64,000 bases of DNA from Hydrogenobacter sp. T-2. GTDB taxonomy: Bacteria > Aquificota > Aquificia > Aquificales > Aquificaceae. The DNA is taken from the NCBI RefSeq assembly GCF_033971325.1, contig NZ_CP117180.1, positions 1,246,041 through 1,310,040 of the forward strand, in the 5' to 3' direction. Below the pieces are notes generated by a model. That model worked only from the letters and a program-made list of their open reading frames with translations. It was not told the origin of the DNA and ran no database searches. Of the stretch, positions 24,970 to 32,723 are shown in pieces (positions within the stretch are counted from its first letter, which is position 1; each line of letters opens with the position of its first letter). The position numbers and the translations under genes are program-made.

Positions 24970-25305
24970 TTAGAGTTTAAGGAGTAGCTTAAGGAGCTCA
25001 AAAAACACTGGACTGTATAAGGCTATGGCTATCAAAAATAAGGCTACGAGGACTTTTATGTAGGTTTCAAGTTTTGAAAGCCTTGCGTTTACTTCTGCAA
25101 TTTGTTCTCTTAACTTTGCAGTTTCTTCTCTCAGGTCTGCTTTTGTAACCAGCTCCTTGGCAAGCTCTTCTCTTAGCTCCAACTTTCTTTGGAGGCTTAG
25201 CTCCTTTATAGCCTCATCCAATGCCTTTATAAACTCAATGGCTTCTTCTTTTCCTAACTTTTCCTGTAGCTTTATAACAACCTCTGGTGGAAGTGTGCTA
25301 ACCAT
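24970..25305 (-). CDS. Coiled-coil, C-terminally membrane-anchored protein (paralogue 3 of 3)
   Basis: The 111-residue protein is the shortest copy: the same N-terminal block (MVSTLPPEVVIKLQEKLGKE), a coiled coil reduced to about 25 residues (LREETAKLREQIAEVNARLS) and the same membrane helix. It is the first of the three in transcription order and faces lipA across 47 bp. A TATAAT box lies 7 bases before its ATG. Because ends are conserved and only coil length varies, the coil may serve as a spacer or partner-selecting rod (inference). Confidence 0.78.
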   Translation of the reverse strand: MVSTLPPEVVIKLQEKLGKEEAIEFIKALDEAIKELSLQRKLELREELAKELVTKADLREETAKLREQIAEVNARLSKLETYIKVLVALFLIAIALYSPVFFELLKLLLKL

Positions 25306-25352
25306 AGGGTATATTATATGCTCTTTGCAGACTTTTGCTAAGATTTTATCCT

Positions 25353-26180
25353 ATGAAGCCCATATTAGAGCTATCAAAGACCCACGAGATTAAAAAACTG
25401 CTGAGAAGTTTAAGACTACACACAGTTTGCGAAGAGTCGCGATGTCCTAACATAGGAGAGTGTTTTGGCTCTGGCACTGCAACCTTTATGATAATGGGAG
25501 ATACATGCACGAGAGCTTGTAGCTTCTGCAATCTACAAAGAGGAAAGCCCTTACCCCCTGACCCAGAAGAGCCCTATAAACTACTGCATGCGGTCAAAAC
25601 CCTTAAGCTAAGCTACGTGGTGTTAACATCTCCCACAAGAGACGACCTATCAGACGGTGGTGCAAGTTATTTTGCAAAGTGCGTAAGAGTCCTGAAGGAA
25701 AACATAGTGGGTATAAAGGTAGAAGTGCTTGTGCCAGACTTTAAAGGCGATACTCAAGCCCTTTCAAAAGTGCTATCCTCCGAACCGGACGTGCTTGCAC
25801 ATAATGTGGAGACTGTGCCAAGGCTCTATGACCCTGTAAGGGCTGGGTCTAAGTATGAGAGAAGTCTTTCACTGCTGAGGTTTTCAAAAGAGCTCGCTCC
25901 TCATATACTTACGAAGTCCGCACTGGTGCTCGGCTTTGGAGAAAGTCTTGAAGAGATAATCCAAGTTATGAAAGACCTTAGGGCAGTGGGTTGCGACCTT
26001 TTAACCATAGGTCAATATTACCAGCCTTCAAAAGAACACCATCCAGTGGTTAAATACTACACAGAGGAGGAGTTCAAAACCCTTGAAGAGCTGGCATACA
26101 GTTTAGGTTTTAAAAAAGTGGCAAGCGGACCTAATGTGAGAAGCTCCTACAAAGCTATAGAACTATCTTTGTTCCTCTAA
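25353..26180 (+). CDS. lipA: Lipoyl synthase LipA
   Basis: The protein of 275 residues inserts two sulfurs into octanoyl groups on lipoyl-dependent enzymes. The auxiliary iron-sulfur cluster motif CEESRCPNIGEC and the radical-SAM motif CTRACSFC are intact, as are GDTCTRACSFCNLQRGKPLP and the C-terminal RSSY signature (NVRSSYKA), whose Ser ligates the auxiliary cluster. The start was set to the ATG at 25353; an in-frame TTG at 25335 has no ribosome-binding site. It converges on, and overlaps by 18 bp, the metallo-beta-lactamase-fold gene. Confidence 0.96.
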   Translation: MKPILELSKTHEIKKLLRSLRLHTVCEESRCPNIGECFGSGTATFMIMGDTCTRACSFCNLQRGKPLPPDPEEPYKLLHAVKTLKLSYVVLTSPTRDDLSDGGASYFAKCVRVLKENIVGIKVEVLVPDFKGDTQALSKVLSSEPDVLAHNVETVPRLYDPVRAGSKYERSLSLLRFSKELAPHILTKSALVLGFGESLEEIIQVMKDLRAVGCDLLTIGQYYQPSKEHHPVVKYYTEEEFKTLEELAYSLGFKKVASGPNVRSSYKAIELSLFL

Positions 26181-27137
26181 AATCTCCCTCTCTATCTCAA
26201 AGTAAAGATAGTAGGCGTTCACTGGATTAACCTCAAAGAATACTGAAAGCTGTGAGTATTCTGGGTTTATCTTAAGCATCTCCTCGTTAGCTTTGTCCCT
26301 TACTTCCTCCACACTGTAGCCTCCCTCATATAACTTTTTTACCACTGACCTTATGTCCTTTATATAATTCATCGTCCAGCCTACCTGTTTACTTATATCC
26401 TCTTTACCATAGAGCGGTTCACCATGTCCTGGAAGGAGTATTTCTGGAGAAAGCTCCTTTATCTTCTCAAGGCAAAGTAGCCATGTGCGGGAATTACCAG
26501 AGCCTAAGAAGGGGACACGTCCTCCAAAAACGAGGTCTCCTGCAAAGAGTATCTTTCTCTTTGGCATCCAAACTACAAGATCTCCATCCGTATGAGCCTT
26601 ACACCAATGGTGTATTTCAAAGAGCTCATCACCTAATCTTATTACCATACTACTGGATGTAGTTATGTCCGGTCCTATAAGTTCTGTTCCTTTAAGAAGC
26701 TCTTCACCTAAGATTTCAAGCCTAGCATTGAACATCCTTTTAGAAGCATCATCCGCAAGATAGCTGTAAGACCATGGATGTGCTATTATTACAGCACCAG
26801 CTTCCTTTAGAGCCTTCACTCCGTAGAAGTGGTCTGTGTGATAATGGGTGATAAGAACATATTTTATGGGAAGTCTTGTTTTTGTTCTTATGGTCTCCAC
26901 AAGCTCCCTTCCAAGTATGTAAGTGCTTAGGGCATCTATAACGAATACGCCATCCTTGGTTACTACGAAGTAGGCGTTAGATATAAAGCCTCTGTTTTGC
27001 TTGTTTACCTGCTCGTAAACTCCAAAAACTCCAAAAACATTGGGTGAAAGCTCTCGCAAAGTTTCCTTGACGTGCTTTGGATAGGTATAGGAAAGCAGTG
27101 GTAGGGAAAGGATGATTAAGGCGATTAGCTTACTCAC
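26163..27137 (-). CDS. Secreted metallo-beta-lactamase-fold hydrolase (SoxH-like)
   Basis: The 324-residue protein has a signal peptide (MSKLIALIILSLPLLSYT) and the metallo-beta-lactamase metal motif ITHYHTDHFYG, with later ligands in HTDGDLVVW and LLPGHGEPLYG. Enzymes of this type near sox or quinoprotein loci are often called SoxH or quinoprotein relay proteins; the substrate is unproven. It overlaps the double-DUF302 gene by 8 bp and is the last gene of the sox operon, so a role in periplasmic sulfur chemistry is likely (inference). Confidence 0.85.
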   Translation of the reverse strand: MSKLIALIILSLPLLSYTYPKHVKETLRELSPNVFGVFGVYEQVNKQNRGFISNAYFVVTKDGVFVIDALSTYILGRELVETIRTKTRLPIKYVLITHYHTDHFYGVKALKEAGAVIIAHPWSYSYLADDASKRMFNARLEILGEELLKGTELIGPDITTSSSMVIRLGDELFEIHHWCKAHTDGDLVVWMPKRKILFAGDLVFGGRVPFLGSGNSRTWLLCLEKIKELSPEILLPGHGEPLYGKEDISKQVGWTMNYIKDIRSVVKKLYEGGYSVEEVRDKANEEMLKINPEYSQLSVFFEVNPVNAYYLYFEIEREILEEQR

Positions 27138-28005
27138 CCTTTGCCTCCTTGAGAGCCTGCTTTATGTCTTGGTCTGCCCTGCGGAATATCTCTGCGTTTT
27201 CCTTGCTAAGGTGCCTTCCATAGCTTCTAAGCAGGAAGGGTATGTTTATGTAGCCAGTAATAACTTTTCCATCCTTTTCGTATAGATACACTCTACAGGG
27301 TGCGAGAGTCCCAAATTGAGGTATATCCTTGAGTATGGCTTCACCGTAGCTAAGATTACATGCAAGGAATATGGAAAACTTCGGACTATCCTCTCTTATA
27401 TCCATTATGTCTAAGATGTTCATATTCACACCATCAAGGGCTGTTTTGTAGAGGGTCTTAAAGGTGTCAAAGTCAAGATCCTCTACTACATCCTCGTGGA
27501 CGAGGTCTTCTTTCATGGCAGGGACTTGAGGGATTGCTGGCTTGTTGGTGCTTACAGAAGCAAGGGCTGAATGAAGCCTGCGATATACTTGACTTATCTC
27601 CCTTCTTTCAGATAGAGTTAGGTTGTTTCTGTATTGAGTTAAAAAGACCTGATGATTTACCACCGTTGCCCTTACCCTACCTCTTTCTTCGTAAACCGCC
27701 ACACTACATGGGACTATATTGCTAAGGGCTGGTGCTTTGAGGAGAATGTCTCCCATACCATCAAACTCGCACCCGAAGACAACGTAGTAGTTTCTGAAAG
27801 TTTCGTTTCCTCTCGCTCTTATGGCGTCAGAAATGGTAAGAGTTCTCAATACCTTTAGACCTTGAGCCTCCATGCTTTTTCTTACAGACTCTACTCCTGC
27901 TTTGAAATCCCTCTCCTTAAGGTTATAGGTAATATACATCACTCTTATAGGGTCCATAGCAAAGGTAAAAAGAGGCAGGAGGAGGAAAAGGAGAAACTTC
28001 AGCAT
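27130..28005 (-). CDS. Secreted protein with two DUF302 domains
   Basis: The start was set to the ATG at 28005, which has GGAGG 7 bases upstream. The protein (about 291 residues) starts with a signal peptide, MLKFLLFLLLPLFTFA. It contains two related DUF302 domains (about 20-150 and 175-290), aligned at VVFGCEFDGMGDILLKAPAL / IFLACNLSYGEAILKDIPQF and VPCSVAVYEERGRV / APCRVYLYEKDGKV. DUF302 proteins are common beside sulfur-oxidation genes, but their biochemical role is not settled. Its start lies inside the 3' flank of soxB, with which it overlaps by reading toward 28010. Confidence 0.82.
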   Translation of the reverse strand: MLKFLLFLLLPLFTFAMDPIRVMYITYNLKERDFKAGVESVRKSMEAQGLKVLRTLTISDAIRARGNETFRNYYVVFGCEFDGMGDILLKAPALSNIVPCSVAVYEERGRVRATVVNHQVFLTQYRNNLTLSERREISQVYRRLHSALASVSTNKPAIPQVPAMKEDLVHEDVVEDLDFDTFKTLYKTALDGVNMNILDIMDIREDSPKFSIFLACNLSYGEAILKDIPQFGTLAPCRVYLYEKDGKVITGYINIPFLLRSYGRHLSKENAEIFRRADQDIKQALKEAKGE

Positions 28006-28009
28006 CTTC

Positions 28010-29752
28010 TTACCTCCAGTAGCAGTCTGTATTGTATGGATGGTCAAGCACCTTTACATTGGGTCTTCTGTCTACTTCAATGTTTTTCTTTTTCCTTATG
28101 TAGTCTACCACTATGTCCCTTATGTTCTTCTTTTCAGGCTCAACTCCCATTGGAGGTGGTCCTCCGTAGACCGCAACTACGTATTCCTTGTCCATATCTA
28201 TAGGCTTACCCTTTATCTTTACGTTTCTTATCCTTTCACCTTGCCTTGCGTTTATTTTTAGCTCGTATTCCACACCGTATATCCTTGACATGTCTCCACC
28301 TTGCTGATAGAGGGGGTTAGGGTTAAAAACATTGTCCGCCACATCCTCCCACAACACGAGGAGGTCTCTTCCCTTTCTCTTCATAATAAAGACCTCAGGA
28401 TAGGTCATGCCAAGCACATCGTAAACATGCTCCACAGTTATCTTCTGACCTGGGAGGACAGTAGTTCCCCATCTAAAGCCCGGGGATGTGCCCACATCCA
28501 AAGACATAACCGCGTCCACACCATGATAATAGTCCGCAAGAGCTTCGCCTATAAGCCTGTCCCACGTGCTAAAGACAGTATCTCTCTTGTAGAGTATCGT
28601 ATTAGCTGTGCCTATTACCGTGTTGAACTCCTTTTCATAGGGCTCATACCACTTTTTCACTAAATCCTTTGCACCCCTATCCTCTGGAACCACATCAGAA
28701 AGCACTGGTATGAGCTTAAACCTGTATCCTTGAAGTTTTCCATTTCTTACATCTAAGTCCATCCTTCCCACAAACTTCCCATGCGAGCCGGGTGATATAA
28801 TAAGCGTATCTCCCACTCTGACAGGAGTTGGAGTTATATCGTGAGTATGCCCAGATATGACTATGTCAATACCCTTGACCATCTTCATTAGGGCTATATC
28901 AAGAGGAAGACCATCGTGAGAAAGCAGTATAACAAGGTCTACTTTGTGGTTTTCCCTAAGCTCGTTGACATACTTTTGAAGCTCCTCAGGTCTTACGCCA
29001 AAGCTCCAACCCTCCGTGTATACTCTTGGGTTTGCAAGGGGAGTAAATGGAAAAGAGCTTCCTATTATACCTACCTTCACTCCATTTTTCTCTACCACAT
29101 CGTAAGGTGGAAAAACGAGGTCTCCAAAGGGCTCTTCGGTTATGTTGTAGGAGATAAACTTTGCTTTTAGTTTATTTTTGACTATGTCTAAGAACTTTTC
29201 TTTGCCTACGGTTACATCCCAGTGAGCGACCATGTAATCAAAGCCCACATAGTTCATCCAATCCACTATTGCCATACCATCAGTTTTGACTGCAATGCCA
29301 GAAGTTGCCCAAGTGTCTCCACCGTCAAGCACAAGACATTTATCCTTCCCCCTTTCGTTGACTATGGTCTTTATTACAGTGGCAACCTGAGGTCCACCAC
29401 CGGTCATACCATACCGTCTTGCCAACCTTATAAAGCTCACACAAGAACCCATGTAGGCTTCTACAGATCCCGGTTTTATGTTGTAAAACTTCAAAAAGTC
29501 CATGCCTGCAAGATATCCGGGAGTCCCCCTTAAAGGTTCCGGAGCCAATAGATTCATAGGTTCTGCAAAATACATAGGCTTGAGATGTCCGTGAAAGTCC
29601 GATATGAATACGAGGGTAAGGTTGCCATAGGGCTTGAATTCCATAAGTTTTTCAAAGCTCACAGGTTTTCTCGCAAAGGCTTCTGGAGCAAAGGCTAAAG
29701 CAGAGAGAGCTAATGCGGAGTATCCAAGAAATTCCCTCCTGTTAAAAGCCAT
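28010..29752 (-). CDS. soxB: Thiosulfohydrolase SoxB
   Basis: The protein of about 580 residues hydrolyses the sulfonate from SoxY-bound thiosulfate, releasing sulfate. It begins with a Tat signal (MAFNRREFLGYSALALSALA). A metallophosphoesterase domain follows (FISDFHGHLKP, LDGGDTWATS, VVISGHTHDITP) and a 5'-nucleotidase C-terminal domain (about 400-570). The ATG at 29752 was selected because GGAGG lies 7 bases upstream and the Tat motif follows at once; the longer frame upstream overlaps soxX and looks untranslated. Confidence 0.96.
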   Translation of the reverse strand: MAFNRREFLGYSALALSALAFAPEAFARKPVSFEKLMEFKPYGNLTLVFISDFHGHLKPMYFAEPMNLLAPEPLRGTPGYLAGMDFLKFYNIKPGSVEAYMGSCVSFIRLARRYGMTGGGPQVATVIKTIVNERGKDKCLVLDGGDTWATSGIAVKTDGMAIVDWMNYVGFDYMVAHWDVTVGKEKFLDIVKNKLKAKFISYNITEEPFGDLVFPPYDVVEKNGVKVGIIGSSFPFTPLANPRVYTEGWSFGVRPEELQKYVNELRENHKVDLVILLSHDGLPLDIALMKMVKGIDIVISGHTHDITPTPVRVGDTLIISPGSHGKFVGRMDLDVRNGKLQGYRFKLIPVLSDVVPEDRGAKDLVKKWYEPYEKEFNTVIGTANTILYKRDTVFSTWDRLIGEALADYYHGVDAVMSLDVGTSPGFRWGTTVLPGQKITVEHVYDVLGMTYPEVFIMKRKGRDLLVLWEDVADNVFNPNPLYQQGGDMSRIYGVEYELKINARQGERIRNVKIKGKPIDMDKEYVVAVYGGPPPMGVEPEKKNIRDIVVDYIRKKKNIEVDRRPNVKVLDHPYNTDCYWR

Positions 29753-29780
29753 TGCATAACCTCCTTTGGAAAATATTATA

Positions 29781-29795
29781 GGGGGCATAGCCCCC
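29781..29795 (-). other. Intercistronic hairpin between soxX and soxB
   Basis: A perfect 6-bp inverted repeat (GGGGGC-tat-GCCCCC on the transcribed strand) lies between the soxX stop and the soxB ribosome-binding site. It is followed by TATAATATTTT, which is T/A-rich but not a clean T-tract. It could be a partial terminator, an mRNA-processing boundary, or precede a secondary promoter for soxB. Confidence 0.5.
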
Positions 29796-29802
29796 AAGAA
29801 AG

Positions 29803-30480
29803 TTATTTGTTTACAGGAGATTCTGGATGGAGAAGATAGGCAACTATATTTGCCACATCTTCGGGAGAGAGGCTTCCGTGATAGCCAAACCTCGGCATAG
29901 AGGAGCAAGGAAAAGCAGACCAAGAATTATATATTATGTTATAAACCGCCTTTATCTTTTCAACCGTTTCTGGGCTGTTTAGATTTTCCTTTGTTATACC
30001 CCACCTTTCACCATACCGGTAAAGATTGGGTCCCATTGTCCCACCAGGAACACCCTTTTCTATAAGGTGGCAAGCATAACAGTTTCCGCCCCTATCGGTG
30101 GGTCTGTCAGAGAATCCATAGCTTGCAAACCTTCCACCTCTTGGAGAGTCCACCAGTTTCTTACCTTCTTTCCAATCACCCATATATATTCCCCATTGAG
30201 GATACCTTATCTCCGCTTGGCTTAGCTGGATAACCCTTTGTATAGCCTGTGCTGGCATCTGTTCCCTGCTGGGATACTGAGAGCATATTCTCTGAGCTTC
30301 GTCTTGCTGTATTTTCCATGTAAACCTTGGGTCTGAAGAAAAACTGGATTTTAAGACCTGCATTACTTCTTCCTGTTTTATCGCTTGTTGTCTTTGTGGT
30401 TGACTTTTTCTTTGTTGGGCTTCAACCACAGCACCTGTTAAAAGGGCTGAAATACCTGCAAGGATTAGAACCTTTTTCAT
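29803..30480 (-). CDS. soxX: Sulfur-oxidation c-type cytochrome SoxX
   Basis: The protein of about 225 residues has a signal peptide (MKKVLILAGISALLTGAVVEA) and one heme c site, GGNCYACHLIEKG (Cys134, Cys137, His138), with probable axial Met195 in SSMPRFGY. The long helical N-terminal insertion (about 25-125) is typical of the larger SoxX forms. With SoxA it oxidatively couples thiosulfate to SoxY. The ATG at 30480 has GGAGG 8 bases upstream, which is better than the GTG nine bases earlier. It begins 5 bp after soxA ends. Confidence 0.94.
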   Translation of the reverse strand: MKKVLILAGISALLTGAVVEAQQRKSQPQRQQAIKQEEVMQVLKSSFSSDPRFTWKIQQDEAQRICSQYPSREQMPAQAIQRVIQLSQAEIRYPQWGIYMGDWKEGKKLVDSPRGGRFASYGFSDRPTDRGGNCYACHLIEKGVPGGTMGPNLYRYGERWGITKENLNSPETVEKIKAVYNIIYNSWSAFPCSSMPRFGYHGSLSPEDVANIVAYLLHPESPVNK

Positions 30481-30485
30481 CTTTA

Positions 30486-31325
30486 TCACCTCCCTATTCC
30501 TGGTGCTTTTATCTCTGTGCCGTTGGCAGAGCCATAGAGATATGTAGAAAGTGCTACTCCAAGGTCAGAGTGGGGTATAAACTCTGGCCATCTCATCTGA
30601 CGCATACACTCCGAATATCTGTAATGCATAGTCATGGGAAGACCCCACCTAACCAGATATTTCGGAAAGATGGAAACCGCACTGCCTACTTCACCAGGTC
30701 TATCCATGCTCCAAAGTTTCGTTGCTCTTATTCTTACCTCTTGTTTACCCGCATGACAGGTCGCACAGTTAAAGTCCCAAGGTCCAAGCCTTGCGTAGTA
30801 AATTTGCTTACCTATATCATACATCCTTTTGACGTTTGGGTCTCTGAGGTTTACATTTATTTTCTGCCCATTGGATTCCATGGTGAGATACATAATTATT
30901 CCATCGTATTCGCTCACACAGTTACCTGTTTTACCCCAGCATTGACGCACAAAATTGAGAACCTGCTCCTGTGTCATTCCTGCGTGCTGTTGTAGACACC
31001 ATCCTACTCTTGTTTCAAGGTCCATCACCTTTTTTGCGTCGGGGAAATATCTGGGAAGTTGTGCTGCAGCACCTTTGAAAACACCAGGACCAAGACCAAG
31101 GTCGCACTTGTCAAGGTTATACTTCTTTATGGCTTCTTTACCCACCTCATACCATATTTCACCGGGGTTTATACCTTCTGCGAGCATTCTATTGAACTCT
31201 TGGACGAGCCTGATTTCCTCTTCTGGAGAAAGTTCTCCTTCAACCTGAGCAAAAGCCTTTGTAGACAAAAGCCCACCGGCGATAGCACCGGCGGTAAACA
31301 CTGCCAGAAGTGCTTTCTTTCTCAT
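30486..31325 (-). CDS. soxA: Sulfur-oxidation cytochrome SoxA (monoheme type)
   Basis: The 279-residue protein has a signal peptide (MRKKALLAVFTAGAIAGGLL...AFA) and one heme c motif, FNCATCHAGKQ (Cys187, Cys190, His191). Cys240 in YSECMRQMRWPEF sits where the Cys-persulfide heme ligand of SoxA lies. The first heme of diheme SoxA proteins is missing; cysteines 74, 110 and 136 remain and may form disulfides. SoxAX catalyses the first step of the Sox cycle. It lies 13 bp after soxZ. Confidence 0.94.
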   Translation of the reverse strand: MRKKALLAVFTAGAIAGGLLSTKAFAQVEGELSPEEEIRLVQEFNRMLAEGINPGEIWYEVGKEAIKKYNLDKCDLGLGPGVFKGAAAQLPRYFPDAKKVMDLETRVGWCLQQHAGMTQEQVLNFVRQCWGKTGNCVSEYDGIIMYLTMESNGQKINVNLRDPNVKRMYDIGKQIYYARLGPWDFNCATCHAGKQEVRIRATKLWSMDRPGEVGSAVSIFPKYLVRWGLPMTMHYRYSECMRQMRWPEFIPHSDLGVALSTYLYGSANGTEIKAPGIGR

Positions 31326-31338
31326 AACATAACCTCCC

Positions 31339-31665
31339 TTAAGAAACCTTTATCTCCGCAGTTCTCTCCCACTTACCACCCTTATTGTCCTCATAAACTA
31401 TCTTCACAACACCACTGTCCTCCACCCTTAGAGTAAAAGCCATAAAGGGATTTGCACTCACACCAGCACCCATGTTCACAGTGCTTACAGGCTTATCGTT
31501 AAAGAAAAGCTCAAGTTTGGTCAAAGTATAAGCAGGCACTTCCTGTCCTGTCTGTGGGTCTTTCCTTGGTGGTGTCATGGGATGGGTTATAACCATCTGC
31601 ACCCTTACAACTTCTCCCTTCTTTGCTTCTCTTGGCACACGAAGTATGCCAGTCCCTACTGCCAT
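31339..31665 (-). CDS. soxZ: Sulfur carrier complex subunit SoxZ
   Basis: The 108-residue protein has no signal peptide and an immunoglobulin-like beta fold: GEVVRVQMVITHPMTP, then FFNDKPVSTVNMGAGVSANPF. SoxZ forms a complex with SoxY and is co-exported through its Tat signal. The ATG has GGAGG 6-7 bases upstream. It follows soxY by 44 bp. Confidence 0.95.
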   Translation of the reverse strand: MAVGTGILRVPREAKKGEVVRVQMVITHPMTPPRKDPQTGQEVPAYTLTKLELFFNDKPVSTVNMGAGVSANPFMAFTLRVEDSGVVKIVYEDNKGGKWERTAEIKVS

Positions 31666-31709
31666 ATTGCACCTCCTGTATAGAATTTTGAGATTAGAAA
31701 TCTATTGAA

Positions 31710-32153
31710 TTATCCGCATCCGCCAGCGGTAACTTTGACTTCCCTTGTTGCCATTACATAGGAGCCGTCCTTGAGCTTGAGGATAGCCCTCACATTGGAG
31801 GTTTCTCCCATCTTTATCCTTGTGGAGAAAAAGACCTGACCGTTCATAGGAGTAAAGGACACATCCGCTATCCAAGGCACAGGGTTTTTGTCAACGAATA
31901 TCCAGAGCCTTTCTACTCTGTCCACGGGTATGGTGGACTCCACAGTGATTGGTACATTGGCACCAGATTCTGCTATGGTAGGAGCTGTGAGTTTGATGTC
32001 TTCCACCTCTTTGATTTGAGACAGCTGAACTCCAAGCCTCTTTTGCACCTCTTCTTCAAGTTTTGTGGCACCAAAGGCTGGCTGAAGTGCTGGGGCAAGG
32101 GTTAAACCTACGACTGCAAATGCGGACAGTGCAAAAAATCTTCTCCTGTCCAT
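31710..32153 (-). CDS. soxY: Sulfur carrier protein SoxY
   Basis: The 147-residue protein has a Tat signal peptide (MDRRRFFALSAFAVVGLTLA) and ends in VTAGGCG, the flexible arm whose Cys carries sulfur intermediates during thiosulfate oxidation. The arm is one glycine shorter than the often-quoted GGCGG. The body is a beta sandwich. It follows soxW by 23 bp and precedes soxZ, the normal order. Confidence 0.95.
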   Translation of the reverse strand: MDRRRFFALSAFAVVGLTLAPALQPAFGATKLEEEVQKRLGVQLSQIKEVEDIKLTAPTIAESGANVPITVESTIPVDRVERLWIFVDKNPVPWIADVSFTPMNGQVFFSTRIKMGETSNVRAILKLKDGSYVMATREVKVTAGGCG

Positions 32154-32176
32154 GGTTTATACCTCCTTAAAGGTTT

Positions 32177-32584
32177 TTAACATGACCTAATGTTTTGCAT
32201 CTTACATATCCTCTGGATAGTGTTAAGGATTTCTCCCCTTGGTCTGCTTCCGAAGAGGACACCAAGCACCCTTTCCTGCTTTGGGTCATAAAAGACCAAG
32301 GTAGGAACACCAGGAACACCTAACCTTCTTGCCCATCTGCTTCCGTCGTCAGAGGATATGTTGAGGTTTATCACTACGAAATTCTCCAACTTTTTTTGAA
32401 CATCTTCTTGATTAAGGACAAACTCCTCCATCTGGGCACAATAGGGACAGTAGTTTCCATAGAAGTAGAAGGCAACAGGCTTGTTTTCTCTCTGGGCGTA
32501 TTCTAAACCTTCTGAGGCTTTGTTAAACCACTTTGCAAAACTTACCGAAAATATCAAAACTGTACCTATTAATACCTTCCACAT
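32177..32584 (-). CDS. soxW: Periplasmic thioredoxin SoxW
   Basis: The protein of about 135 residues has a signal peptide (MWKVLIGTVLIFSVSFA) and a thioredoxin fold with active site GNYCPYCAQMEEF and the cis-Pro region GVPGVPTLVFYD. In sox operons such proteins keep SoxY cysteines in a usable redox state. The ATG at 32584 was preferred over a TTG at 32614, because TACTAT lies 6 bases upstream and the signal sequence starts directly; no Shine-Dalgarno is visible for either. It is the first gene of the sox operon and diverges from lepA. Confidence 0.85.
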   Translation of the reverse strand: MWKVLIGTVLIFSVSFAKWFNKASEGLEYAQRENKPVAFYFYGNYCPYCAQMEEFVLNQEDVQKKLENFVVINLNISSDDGSRWARRLGVPGVPTLVFYDPKQERVLGVLFGSRPRGEILNTIQRICKMQNIRSC

Positions 32585-32723
32585 GTCAAGATAGTAATGT
32601 ATGAGAGTTAACAATTCTTGGCAATAAGAACTTCTACAGATGAATATAAACGAGGCTTATATTAGATAATGCTTATATAAGAAAAAGGATAAAAGCCTAA
32701 AGTAGGCATAAAATATAAATCTT

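Noticed and set aside
29753-29923. N-terminal extension of SoxB upstream of 29752
   Set aside because: The extension overlaps soxX and would bury the Tat signal peptide; the ATG at 29752 has GGAGG and the signal directly after it.
30327-30995. 222-codon plus-strand frame opposite soxX/soxA
   Set aside because: The sox genes on the other strand have heme motifs and signal peptides; the plus frame has no recognisable domain or start signal.
32585-32723. A small gene or RNA between soxW and lepA
   Set aside because: The 139 bp are AT-rich with repeated GCTTATAT words and promoter-like boxes only; no coding frame or stable fold was seen.
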